NCBI GenBank assembly: GCA_009788105.1
Contig: WQSD01000081.1
Span: 1-6,292, forward strand
DNA length: 6,292 nt
Direction: 5' to 3'
Source: Oscillospiraceae bacterium
GTDB taxonomy: Bacteria; Bacillota; Clostridia; Oscillospirales; CAG-272
In this document: positions 1-6,055 of the stretch, one piece after another
Layout: every line of letters starts with the position of its first letter
Position numbering within the stretch: the stretch's first letter is position 1
The notes under the pieces: model-generated
Seen by the model: the letters and a program-made list of their open reading frames with translations, nothing else
Databases searched by the model: none
What the model was told of the DNA's origin: nothing
Position numbers and translations under genes: made by a program

Positions 1-71
1 AATCTAGGCGTGAGGAGGGCGAATATCGGGAATATTTAACCGACGAACAACGACGAGTGGCGAAAAAATAG
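1..71 (+). CDS. C-terminal end of an unidentified protein (partial)
   Basis: The frame whose first complete codon begins at position 3 is open from the window edge to a TAG at 69-71. It gives 22 residues rich in Arg, Glu and Lys, ending EYLTDEQRRVAKK. The charged, helix-like composition resembles the tail of a soluble protein, and a hairpin with a T-run begins just at the stop. Its end is convergent with mfd, leaving only 43 bases between the two stop codons. The fragment is far too short to name a family. An antisense reading frame of 33 codons overlaps it but lacks a good ribosome binding site, so I prefer this strand. The reading is plausible, not proven. Confidence 0.45.
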   Translation, partial: SRREEGEYREYLTDEQRRVAKK

Positions 72-89
72 CCAAAATCTCGCCTTTTT
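59..89 (+). terminator. weak intrinsic terminator for the leftmost gene
   Basis: GGCGA (59-63) can pair with TCGCC (80-84), and five T residues follow at 85-89. The stem is only 5 bp and the loop is long (16 bases), so the structure is marginal. Its position, overlapping the plus-strand stop codon and lying between two convergent genes, is what a terminator would have. On the minus strand the hairpin is not followed by a T-run, so it is a poorer fit for ending mfd. Confidence 0.35.
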
Positions 90-114
90 CAGTTTGTGTC
101 GACATGCTCTAGTA

Positions 115-3100
115 TTATTCTGCGTTTTCAACTGCGCTCTCATACGCACCTAACACCGCCAACGCTTGTTCCGCCACCTTGCCGCCACGTGCCAGTTTAA
201 GGGCGGCGTATGGCTTGTTGCCAAGGTTTAACAGCAGTTTGCCGTTGTATTGTGCGGCGACTTTTGTCCAGCGGTACAGGTCAACCTTTTCCGGGTAAAA
301 CAGCACGCTGCCCTCCCGCCCCTCGATGCTTTTGATGCGGTTGTCCGCGCCCTTGGTGCGTAGCAGGGAAATAGCAAGGATACATTCCGCCTCGGGTGGG
401 GGTGCGCCATAGCGGTCGATTAGCTCTTCCCGCACGTCCTCAAGGTCAAGAGGAGTTTCAATCATGGCGATTTTTTTGTACACTTCAATCCGCTGTCGCC
501 CGTTGCTTATATAGCTTTCAGGGATAAATGCGTTAATGCCAAGCTCCACAGTGCATTCTGTCTTAATCTCCGCTGTTTCGCCCCGCTCTTCAAGCACCGC
601 CTCGGACAGGATTTTCATGTACATATCATAGCCGATACTTTCGATATGCCCATGTTGCTCCCCGCCAAGCAAGTTGCCCGCCCCGCGAATTTCAAGGTCA
701 CGGAGGGCAATGCGAAAGCCACTGCCAAACTCGGTAAAGTCACGAATGGCAGTCAGCCGCTTGGTGGAAATCTCGGACAGCAGTTTGCCCCGCTGATAGG
801 TGAAATAGGCGTAGGCACGGCGACTGCTCCGCCCCACCCGCCCACGAATTTGGTGCAGCTGTGACAGCCCGAATTTGTCCGCATCCTCGATAATTAGGGT
901 GTTGGCGTTAGGAATGTCAATTCCTGTTTCGATAATGGTGGTACTCACAAGAATTTGAATTTGCCCGTCAACCATAGCTTCCCATATGTCCGACAGGGTG
1001 TCTTTGTCCATTTTGCCGTGGGCAGTTTCGATAGCCGCTTCAGGGGCAATACCTGCCAGTTTGGTCACGATTGCGTCCATTCGCTCTATCCGGTTGCACA
1101 GGTAGAACACCTGCCCACCGCGGCGAAGCTCCCGCCGTATTGCTTCGGCAATAATGGCATCATCATGCTCCAGTACATAGGATTGAATCGGCACACGCTC
1201 CCCTGGGGCTTCTTCTAAAAGGGACATATCACGAATGCCGCCAAGAGCCATGTTTAGGGTGCGGGGAATTGGGGTTGCTGTTAGGGTCAGCACATCAATG
1301 TTTTTCCCTAATTGTTTCAGCTTTTCTTTGTGGGACACCCCAAAGCGTTGCTCCTCGTCAACGATAAGCAGTCCAATGTCCTTAAACTGCACATCTGCGG
1401 ACAGCAGGCGGTGCGTGCCAACGATAATGTCGGTTTCTCCCCGCTTTAGACGGCGAAGAACCTCGCCGATTTCCTTGGTAGTGCGGAAACGGCTGACCAT
1501 GTCAACTTTCACAGGGAACGACCGCATACGGGAGAGAAATGTGCGGTAATGTTGCATGGCAAGGATGGTTGTAGGCACAAGAATCGCCACCTGTTTGCCG
1601 TCACACGCCGCCTTGAATGCTGCCCGCAAAGCCACTTCAGTCTTGCCATAGCCCACGTCACCGCACAGTAGGCGGTCCATGGGGTGACGCTTTTGCATAT
1701 CGCTTTTCACGTCCTCGATAGCCGCCACCTGCCCCTCGGTTGGCTCAAATTCAAAGGTGGACTCGAACCCTGCCTGCATTTCGTCATCTTTCGGGAAGGC
1801 GTAGCCGGGTCGTTGCATACGCTCGGCGTATAGGGCGATAAGCTCTTTCGCCATTGCCTTGGCGGCGTTTTTTGCTTTTGTGGTGGTTTTCGCCCACTCT
1901 GTGCCGCCCATTTTTGACAGGCGTAGAGTGCCCTCTTCTGCCCGCGGGCCAATGTATTTTGACACTTTCTCAAGCTGATTGCATGGCAGATACAGCATAT
2001 CCGTGCCTGCATACTTTATCTTCACAAAATCACGGCGAATCCCCTCCACCTCAAGACTGCCAAGCCCAAGATATTGCCCAATTCCGTGAATGGTGTGGAC
2101 AACATAATCCCCCTCCACCAGGTCGGCATAGGACATTATGCGGGCAAGGTTTTTGTCCTTTTTCGCCGACTTTCGACTGCGTGGCTTTCGCCGGGCGCCC
2201 ATCTCTCCACGCCCGATAGACAGCACCGCATACTTGGCGGCAACAAGCTCGAACCCCACAAGATTGGCTTCGTGGGACAGGGCGACTGTGCCGACGGGCT
2301 GTTCCTCCCCGTTATCCATGAATGTGGATATTCCCGCCTCCCGCAGCATTTCTCCCATGGTTTCCGCTTGCACCACATTTTCGCACAGCAGTTTCACTCG
2401 GTAGCCTGTGGAAACATAGTCTGCAATGTCAGAGGACAGCACCTCAAAATTGCCGTCGGTGGCAACGGTTTGTTTGGTGTTAAATGAGTATATCCCCGCC
2501 AGTTGCCGCTCGGAAAAGGATGGAGTGAATGTGCTTGTCAATAGGGCACAAGAGGAGAACAGCACCTGTTCAAGGTCGGTGATATTTTTGGAGTAATCGG
2601 CGTATTTTGGGAGTAGTGCGCCCCCCTCTAACAGGGCAAGAATGCTTTCTTGCAGTTGCCAGTCGGCGGTTCGTTGCCGTTCAAGTACAGCGTTTAGTTC
2701 AAGGGCGAGAATCACCGGATTATCAAGGTAATCAAGCAAACATTGCCGCTGTGGGTAGATGTGAGAGATATATTTGTCAAGGCAGGGCAGGTCAATACCC
2801 GCGGACAGCCGCTCTGCCTCTTCGGCAAGAGAGGGAGTGTCGTTTTTCGCTGATTTTATGTGGGTGCGAATGTCTTGCTCTAATGCGGTAAGCTGTTCGC
2901 CGCCTGCCGCAACCTCACGGGCAGGGATAATGCGAAAGCTGGGCAGGTCGGCGTCAGATTGTCGCTGTGTGATTGGGTCATAGGAGCGAATTCGCTCGAT
3001 GCTGTCCCCCCAAAAATCAAGACGGACAGGCTGTTCCTGCCCGGGGGCAAACACATCCACAATCCCCCCACGAAGGGAGTATTGCCCCACGCCGTCGGTC

Positions 3101-3609
3101 ACTTCTCCGCGGCGATATCCGTGAACGTCAAGATAGGCGGTCAGTTCCTCCGGTTGGATGGCAGTGGACTTGGTTATCTCAAGAGTGCCACCCTCAAGGA
3201 CGCCGGGCGGCATGGTATACTGAAGGGCGGCATCCGGAGTGGTGAGAACCACGTCGCATTGGTCCGCAAGCAGGGCGGACAGCACGGACAACCGCTCATG
3301 CTCCATCTCGCGGGAGGCTGTCATGGGGTGAAAGTTGAAATCACGCCACAAATATGGCATGGCGGCAATGCCAAAGGCTTGTAGTTGCTCCGCCCAGCGG
3401 CGCACCATTCGCTCGTCAGACAGCAAAACCAACGCTTGCCGTCCGCTTGCGGCTATGTCCTGAAACAGCTCGGCACACAAGGCAAATTCCGCCCCGGGGC
3501 AAAGCCCTGTGACAAGAGCGGGCTTAGGCTTTGCCTGGCGCGTTTGTATGTATTCCGCAAGCTGGGAATATTCCCGCTGACGGCGTATTTCTTGGGTGAT
3601 GTTTTTCAT
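115..3609 (-). CDS. mfd: transcription-repair coupling factor Mfd
   Basis: Mfd is an ATP-driven DNA translocase that pushes stalled RNA polymerase off damaged DNA and recruits UvrA for nucleotide excision repair. The 1164 residues match the full family length (about 1150-1180). In order I see: the N-terminal UvrB-like module, including GGIVDVFAPG at 181-190; a basic linker at about 471-487; the RNA-polymerase-interacting domain starting near 497 with GDYVVHTIHGIGQYLGL; and the RecG-like helicase core. The core has Walker A GDVGYGKTE at 650-658, DEEQ at 751-754, TATPIPRT at 777-784 and motif VI QLHQIRGRVGRS at 917-928. The translocation (TRG) motif region, DLEIRGAGNLLGGEQHGHIE, is at 971-990, and the C-terminal UvrA-masking domain D7 runs from about 1015. 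All key residues look intact. The ATG at 3609 fits the family N-terminus. Its ribosome binding site is weak (AAGAAAG upstream), and I found no convincing promoter. It is divergent from the lipoprotein gene; no pth is seen beside it. Confidence 0.98.
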   Translation of the reverse strand: MKNITQEIRRQREYSQLAEYIQTRQAKPKPALVTGLCPGAEFALCAELFQDIAASGRQALVLLSDERMVRRWAEQLQAFGIAAMPYLWRDFNFHPMTASREMEHERLSVLSALLADQCDVVLTTPDAALQYTMPPGVLEGGTLEITKSTAIQPEELTAYLDVHGYRRGEVTDGVGQYSLRGGIVDVFAPGQEQPVRLDFWGDSIERIRSYDPITQRQSDADLPSFRIIPAREVAAGGEQLTALEQDIRTHIKSAKNDTPSLAEEAERLSAGIDLPCLDKYISHIYPQRQCLLDYLDNPVILALELNAVLERQRTADWQLQESILALLEGGALLPKYADYSKNITDLEQVLFSSCALLTSTFTPSFSERQLAGIYSFNTKQTVATDGNFEVLSSDIADYVSTGYRVKLLCENVVQAETMGEMLREAGISTFMDNGEEQPVGTVALSHEANLVGFELVAAKYAVLSIGRGEMGARRKPRSRKSAKKDKNLARIMSYADLVEGDYVVHTIHGIGQYLGLGSLEVEGIRRDFVKIKYAGTDMLYLPCNQLEKVSKYIGPRAEEGTLRLSKMGGTEWAKTTTKAKNAAKAMAKELIALYAERMQRPGYAFPKDDEMQAGFESTFEFEPTEGQVAAIEDVKSDMQKRHPMDRLLCGDVGYGKTEVALRAAFKAACDGKQVAILVPTTILAMQHYRTFLSRMRSFPVKVDMVSRFRTTKEIGEVLRRLKRGETDIIVGTHRLLSADVQFKDIGLLIVDEEQRFGVSHKEKLKQLGKNIDVLTLTATPIPRTLNMALGGIRDMSLLEEAPGERVPIQSYVLEHDDAIIAEAIRRELRRGGQVFYLCNRIERMDAIVTKLAGIAPEAAIETAHGKMDKDTLSDIWEAMVDGQIQILVSTTIIETGIDIPNANTLIIEDADKFGLSQLHQIRGRVGRSSRRAYAYFTYQRGKLLSEISTKRLTAIRDFTEFGSGFRIALRDLEIRGAGNLLGGEQHGHIESIGYDMYMKILSEAVLEERGETAEIKTECTVELGINAFIPESYISNGRQRIEVYKKIAMIETPLDLEDVREELIDRYGAPPPEAECILAISLLRTKGADNRIKSIEGREGSVLFYPEKVDLYRWTKVAAQYNGKLLLNLGNKPYAALKLARGGKVAEQALAVLGAYESAVENAE

Positions 3610-3671
3610 GTGGGGGCTTTCTTTTTGGAGAGAGTGGGGTGTGGAGTTTGGGGCGGGTGAACATTGTGTAG

Positions 3672-3700
3672 GGGCAGGCGGTTGTGTCTGCCCGCCTTTT
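3672..3700. repeat. GC-rich hairpin repeat in the mfd leader
   Basis: GGGCAG (3672-3677) pairs with CTGCCC (3688-3693); the inner stem is extended by G-T wobbles around a GTTG loop. GCCTTTT follows. The 22-base hairpin differs by one base from the terminator at 4852-4873. Here no plus-strand gene ends nearby, because the left side is antisense to mfd. It is therefore either a dispersed repeat copy or a structure in the untranslated leader of mfd. It is preceded by GAACATTGTGTAG, and GAACATTGT recurs at 6044-6052. Confidence 0.6.
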
Positions 3701-3752
3701 GGGATAGCAGTAACATTTTAATTTCGCTACGCTCGCAATATGCCATTTGTTT

Positions 3753-3837
3753 TGCCATTCCCCACCCCCGCAAAATAATTTCAGACTTTTTTCAACAAAC
3801 CTATTGACATTTTGCGGGGGGGTGTATAATAATGGCA
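3753..3837. repeat. 85-bp imperfect inverted repeat around the lipoprotein promoter
   Basis: The outer arms are TGCCATT (3753-3759) and AATGGCA (3831-3837). The inner arms are CACCCCCGCAAAAT (3763-3776) and its complement starting with ATTTTGCGGGGG at 3809, interrupted only by two extra G in the right arm. The central spacer is 32 bases. The -35 box starts in the spacer and the -10 box falls in the unpaired part of the right arm. There is no obvious target-site duplication, so a miniature mobile element is possible but unsupported. An extra TGCCATT lies at 3741-3747. The role could be operator, attenuating structure or chance. Confidence 0.6.
3804..3830 (+). promoter_or_regulatory. sigma-A-type promoter of the lipoprotein gene
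   Basis: A perfect TTGACA -35 box (3804-3809) and a perfect TATAAT -10 box (3825-3830) are separated by 15 bases, two short of the usual 17. The spacer contains seven consecutive G at 3816-3822. Transcription would start near 3837, giving a leader of roughly 50 bases before the ATG at 3886. Both boxes being consensus makes this a strong prediction; the short spacer suggests reduced activity in this exact sequence. Confidence 0.75.
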
Positions 3838-3872
3838 CTAACCTTGGCTTTATCAAGCAGGGAAAAACGAAA

Positions 3873-3878
3873 AGAGGT
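3873..3878 (+). promoter_or_regulatory. ribosome binding site that fixes the lipoprotein start
   Basis: AGAGGT lies 7 bases before the ATG at 3886 and is followed in frame by a classical lipoprotein signal peptide. The frame is also open from an upstream ATG at 3832, but that codon overlaps the -10 box and cannot be on the transcript, so 3886 is the start. Confidence 0.8.
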
Positions 3879-3885
3879 ACATATC

Positions 3886-4827
3886 ATGAAAAAAGTTTTA
3901 TCAATTTTCCTTGCCGTTCTGCTGTTGCTGTCCATTTCCGCAATGTTGTTCGGTTGCGACGGCAACGGCACAAACGGCGAAACCAATCGCCCACCTGCGG
4001 GCAACGGCAACCAGCCCCCGCCCGAACCGCCCGAACCCACCGTTCCCGAAACCCCGGTGCAATATTTCGAGTTCCGTGCAATCGCCGGCGGAATTGAAAT
4101 CACGAATTACACAGGCACAGCAATCCGCGTTAACATCCCTGCACAGATTGAGGGGGTGAATGTGGTGAGCATTGGGGAAGATGCCTTCCGCGATGCTGGC
4201 ATTATGGAGGTGTTCATGCCTGCAACTGTGACGAGTATAGGAAATAGTGCGTTTAGAGTAAACCCCGGATTAACCGAAATTCATTTGCATGAGGGAATTA
4301 CGGAGATTGGGGCTGTGGCTTTCATGGGCACAGCATTGACAAGTGTGGTGATACCCAACAGCGTGACGACGATTGGCGCGAGTGCTTTTAGTGATACACC
4401 GCTTACAAGTGTAACTATCGGTAATGGTGTGACAACGATTGACCAGCGGGCTTTTTATGGTACTCAACTTACAAATGTGATTATCCCTGAAAGCGTGACA
4501 ACGATTGGCTGGAGTGTTTTCGCTAACACAGCTTTGACAAGCGTAGTGATACCTGATAGTGTGACTGAGATTGGCAGCAATGCTTTTGAAAACTCACAGC
4601 TGACAAGTGTGACCATTGGTAATGGTGTGACAACGATTGGTTGGGATGCTTTCGCTAACACAGCTTTGACAAGCGTAATTATACCTGACAGCGTAACCGA
4701 GATTGGCGGGGGTGCTTTCAGAAACGATAACGCCCATACTGCCATAACAGTCGGAAATCAAACATATACTATTCAAGCTGGTCAGTCATGGCCAGATCAA
4801 TTGTGGGGCTGGCGTCGCCCGGAATAA
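3886..4827 (+). CDS. BspA-type leucine-rich-repeat lipoprotein
   Basis: This is a 313-residue surface lipoprotein. Residues 1-23 form a signal peptide (MKKVLSIFLAVLLLL start) ending in the lipobox LFGC, with Cys24 the predicted lipidated residue. Residues 25-57 are a Gly/Asn then Pro/Glu-rich linker, likely spanning the cell wall. From about 78 onward come leucine-rich repeats of the BspA/LRR_5 type. Two or three are degenerate (for example ATVTSIGNSAF at 113-123). Six regular 22-residue units follow at 151-282, of the form LTSVxIPxSVTxIGxxAFxxTx. The tail (283-313) has no sortase motif or membrane segment, so anchoring should be through the lipid alone. BspA-like proteins in other bacteria often bind host or matrix proteins; no ligand can be read here. 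It has its own promoter and terminator, so it is probably monocistronic. Confidence is high for family and location, low for function. Confidence 0.93.
   Translation: MKKVLSIFLAVLLLLSISAMLFGCDGNGTNGETNRPPAGNGNQPPPEPPEPTVPETPVQYFEFRAIAGGIEITNYTGTAIRVNIPAQIEGVNVVSIGEDAFRDAGIMEVFMPATVTSIGNSAFRVNPGLTEIHLHEGITEIGAVAFMGTALTSVVIPNSVTTIGASAFSDTPLTSVTIGNGVTTIDQRAFYGTQLTNVIIPESVTTIGWSVFANTALTSVVIPDSVTEIGSNAFENSQLTSVTIGNGVTTIGWDAFANTALTSVIIPDSVTEIGGGAFRNDNAHTAITVGNQTYTIQAGQSWPDQLWGWRRPE
4336..4731 (+). repeat. six tandem 66-bp repeats coding the leucine-rich units
   Basis: Six consecutive 66-bp units encode six 22-residue repeats, with LTSV or LTNV at residues 151, 173, 195, 217, 239 and 261. Some units are nearly identical in DNA, not only in protein: a 27-base run beginning TTCGCTAACACAG occurs at 4519-4545 and 4651-4677 (132 bases apart, two units). 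A 22-base run beginning GGTAATGGTGTG occurs at 4420-4441 and 4618-4639 (198 apart, three units). This points to recent duplication or gene conversion between units, and the copy number could vary among strains. Confidence 0.85.
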
Positions 4828-4851
4828 ATCACAAACAACATATTCAAATTT

Positions 4852-4878
4852 GGGCAGGCGGTTGCGTCTGCCCTTTTT
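4852..4878 (+). terminator. intrinsic terminator of the lipoprotein gene
   Basis: GGGCAGGCG (4852-4860) pairs with CGTCTGCCC (4865-4873), nine base pairs with one G-T wobble and a GTTG loop. TTTTTGTTT follows. It lies 24 bases past the TAA of the lipoprotein gene and is a textbook strong terminator. The hairpin is almost the same as the one at 3672-3693, which suggests a repeat module serving as a terminator. Confidence 0.88.
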
Positions 4879-4919
4879 GTTTAGATGGCGGGTGCGGTGT
4901 TTTGCCTGTACCGCATGAA

Positions 4920-4952
4920 CGGGTCGCCCTGGGGTGCGACCCCTACGGTTTG
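4920..4952. repeat. GC hairpin repeat module
   Basis: GGGTCGC (4921-4927) pairs perfectly with GCGACCC (4936-4942) around an 8-base loop, and the block ends in CCCCTACGGTTTG (4940-4952). The same 13-base end occurs at 6072-6084. It belongs to the same general family (TAGGGGC...GCCC ends) as the modules at 5787, 6012 and 6056. It lies between the lipoprotein terminator and the end of ung, where no gene needs it. Confidence 0.65.
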
Positions 4953-5019
4953 TATTCATTTTCGTGCGTTTTCGTGTCCGTTCGTGGTAAATGTCCTTAA
5001 CGCCCGCCCTTTTTCAATA

Positions 5020-5043
5020 AAATCAATTTGCGAAGCAAATTTA
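5020..5043 (-). terminator. possible terminator of ung
   Basis: Read on the minus strand, AATTTGC TTC GCAAATT forms a 7-bp AT-rich stem with a three-base loop, followed by GATTTTATT. It is about 40-60 bases past the ung stop codon. The stem is weak and the T-run is interrupted, so termination efficiency is uncertain. The palindrome may instead be part of the AT-rich repeat block beside it. Confidence 0.35.
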
Positions 5044-5044
5044 C

Positions 5045-5079
5045 CTTAATTCTTCATTTTTCATTCTTAATTCTTCATT
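5045..5079. repeat. AT-rich direct repeat beside the ung stop
   Basis: CTTAATTCTTCATT occurs at 5045-5058 and again at 5066-5079, with a third partial unit (TTTTTCATT) between them. On the minus strand this reads as AATGAAGAATTAAG units directly after ung. The block is abruptly AT-rich compared with its surroundings and abuts the AATTTGC/GCAAATT palindrome. Confidence 0.6.
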
Positions 5080-5082
5080 GAC

Positions 5083-5754
5083 CTACACATCTTCCACCTG
5101 CCAATCAATCCCACTCATACCATGCCCCTCAAGAAAGGCATTGGTTCGGGAAAAATGCTTACAACCGAAGAACGCCCCTCGTGCCAGCGGGCTGGGGTGG
5201 GCTGCCTGTAGCACCAGATGGGCGGGGTTGGTGACAAGCTCCCCTTTGCTTTTGGCGTCGTTGCCCCACAGCAGGAAAACTGTTGGGGTAGCTTTTTCGT
5301 TTAGTCGCTGAATGACTGCGGTGGTGAACTGCTCCCAGCCCTTGCCTGCGTGGGATTTGCTTTGCCCTGCACGAACGGAAAGCACCGAGTTGAGTAGCAT
5401 CACCCCCTGCTCGCACCACTTCACCAAATGTCCGTTGTTGGGGATGGCACAGCCCACGTCCGCCGCAATTTCCTTGAAAATATTCTGCAAAGAGGGCGGC
5501 GTGCGGGAGGGGGGCTTCACCGAAAAAGCCAGCCCATGCGCCTCCCCGTGATTTATGTACGGGTCTTGCCCCAAAATGACCACTTTGGTCTGCTCGATTG
5601 AAGAAAACCGCAGGGCATTAAACAGGTCGTACATTGGAGGATAGACGGTTTGGGTGGCGTACTCTTGCTTCAAAAATGCTCGCAGTTGCAGGTAATACGG
5701 CTTTGCCATTTCGGCGGCGAGGAAGGTGTCCCAGTCGTTGTTTAGGGAGAGCAT
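5083..5754 (-). CDS. ung: uracil-DNA glycosylase (family 1)
   Basis: Ung cuts the bond between uracil and deoxyribose in DNA, starting base excision repair after cytosine deamination or dUTP incorporation. The 223 residues match the family length. The water-activating loop GQDPYINHGEAHGLAFSV is at 62-79, with catalytic Asp64 and Tyr66, which excludes thymine. LLNSVLSVRAGQSKSHAGKGW at 120-140 includes the uracil-contacting Asn122. LLWGNDAK is at 161-168. The DNA-intercalation loop HPSPLARGAFFG at 186-197 includes catalytic His186. The loop reads INH where most family members have HGP or similar after GQDPY. The start at 5754 is chosen because AAAGGA sits 9 bases upstream and the protein begins with the expected MLSLNNDW. 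The frame stays open to 5901, but that extension is repeat DNA with no family similarity. No clear promoter was found in the repeat-rich region upstream. Confidence 0.97.
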   Translation of the reverse strand: MLSLNNDWDTFLAAEMAKPYYLQLRAFLKQEYATQTVYPPMYDLFNALRFSSIEQTKVVILGQDPYINHGEAHGLAFSVKPPSRTPPSLQNIFKEIAADVGCAIPNNGHLVKWCEQGVMLLNSVLSVRAGQSKSHAGKGWEQFTTAVIQRLNEKATPTVFLLWGNDAKSKGELVTNPAHLVLQAAHPSPLARGAFFGCKHFSRTNAFLEGHGMSGIDWQVEDV

Positions 5755-5763
5755 ATGGGGGTG

Positions 5764-5769
5764 TCCTTT
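5764..5769 (-). promoter_or_regulatory. ribosome binding site that fixes the ung start
   Basis: On the minus strand AAAGGA precedes the ATG at 5754 by 9 bases. This selects the 223-residue protein over a 272-residue reading that would begin inside palindromic repeat sequence. Confidence 0.75.
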
Positions 5770-5786
5770 CTGTTGTTGTTGACCTG

Positions 5787-5816
5787 TAGGGGCGAGCCTT
5801 GTGGTCGCCCGTGTGT
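5787..5816. repeat. GC hairpin repeat module upstream of ung
   Basis: GGGCGA (5790-5795) pairs with TCGCCC (5805-5810), and an inner CC/GG extends the stem past a bulged G. The module starts TAGGGGC and ends GGTCGCCCGTGTGT (5803-5816). The identical 14-base end recurs at 6029-6042. On the minus strand it would lie in the untranslated leader of ung. Confidence 0.65.
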
Positions 5817-5990
5817 CCTTGACCTTAATCCCCTTCCTCGGGAAGGGGTGGCACGAGCATAGCGAGTGACGGGGTAGGATAGGACACAAACACGACACCA
5901 AAACTCAAAATCTTTCGTTTCACATCCTACCCCGTCTTGGCGGAACACCACCGCCAATCCACCCCTTCGCAGAGGGGAAGAAGGTCAAGG
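5817..5990. repeat. 174-bp composite inverted repeat
   Basis: The two outer arms (5817-5851 and 5959-5990) both read CCTTGACCTT... and ...AAGGGGTGG toward the centre when taken on opposite strands. The inner arms ACGGGGTAGGAT (5869-5880) and ATCCTACCCCGT (5924-5935) are perfect complements. Between outer and inner arms each half carries its own hairpin. The left one is CAC...GTG at 5852-5868, with tandem G-A mismatches. The right one is TTGGCGG/CCGCCAA at 5937-5957, with a perfect 7-bp stem. The left outer arm also folds on itself: CCCCTTCC/GGAAGGGG at 5830-5848. A 43-base AT-richer centre separates the halves. There is no open reading frame of note and no transposase. Confidence 0.75.
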
Positions 5991-6011
5991 GCGGGGCAAT
6001 CACCGCACCCA

Positions 6012-6042
6012 TAGGGGCAGACCTTTGCGGTCGCCCGTGTGT
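6012..6042. repeat. second GGTCGCCC hairpin repeat module
   Basis: GGGC (6015-6018), a bulged A, then GACC (6020-6023) pair with GGTCGCCC (6029-6036) around TTTGC. The end GGTCGCCCGTGTGT is identical to that of the module at 5787-5816. GAACATTGT (6044-6052) follows, a string also found beside the hairpin upstream of mfd. Confidence 0.65.
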
Positions 6043-6055
6043 TGAACATTGTTTG

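Noticed and set aside
4..105. Minus-strand open frame of 33 codons directly after mfd (begins MSTQTEKGE)
   Set aside because: It has no good ribosome binding site, no recognisable features, and is antisense to a more gene-like plus-strand tail that is followed by a hairpin with a T-run.
1854..2487. Long open frames on the plus strand opposite mfd
   Set aside because: They are antisense shadows of a clearly conserved gene, with no ribosome binding sites or family features.
3763..3824. Invertible promoter (recombinase-switched segment) between the inner arms
   Set aside because: The 32-base segment carries only the -35 box; flipping it would leave no -10 box at usable spacing in the opposite direction, and no invertase gene is visible.
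3832..3885. Earlier ATG for the lipoprotein gene at 3832
   Set aside because: It overlaps the -10 promoter box, and the added residues would precede and spoil the signal peptide.
5755..5901. Upstream extension of the ung frame to a start at 5901
   Set aside because: The extra 49 residues are translated repeat DNA, while the ATG at 5754 has a ribosome binding site and matches the family N-terminus.
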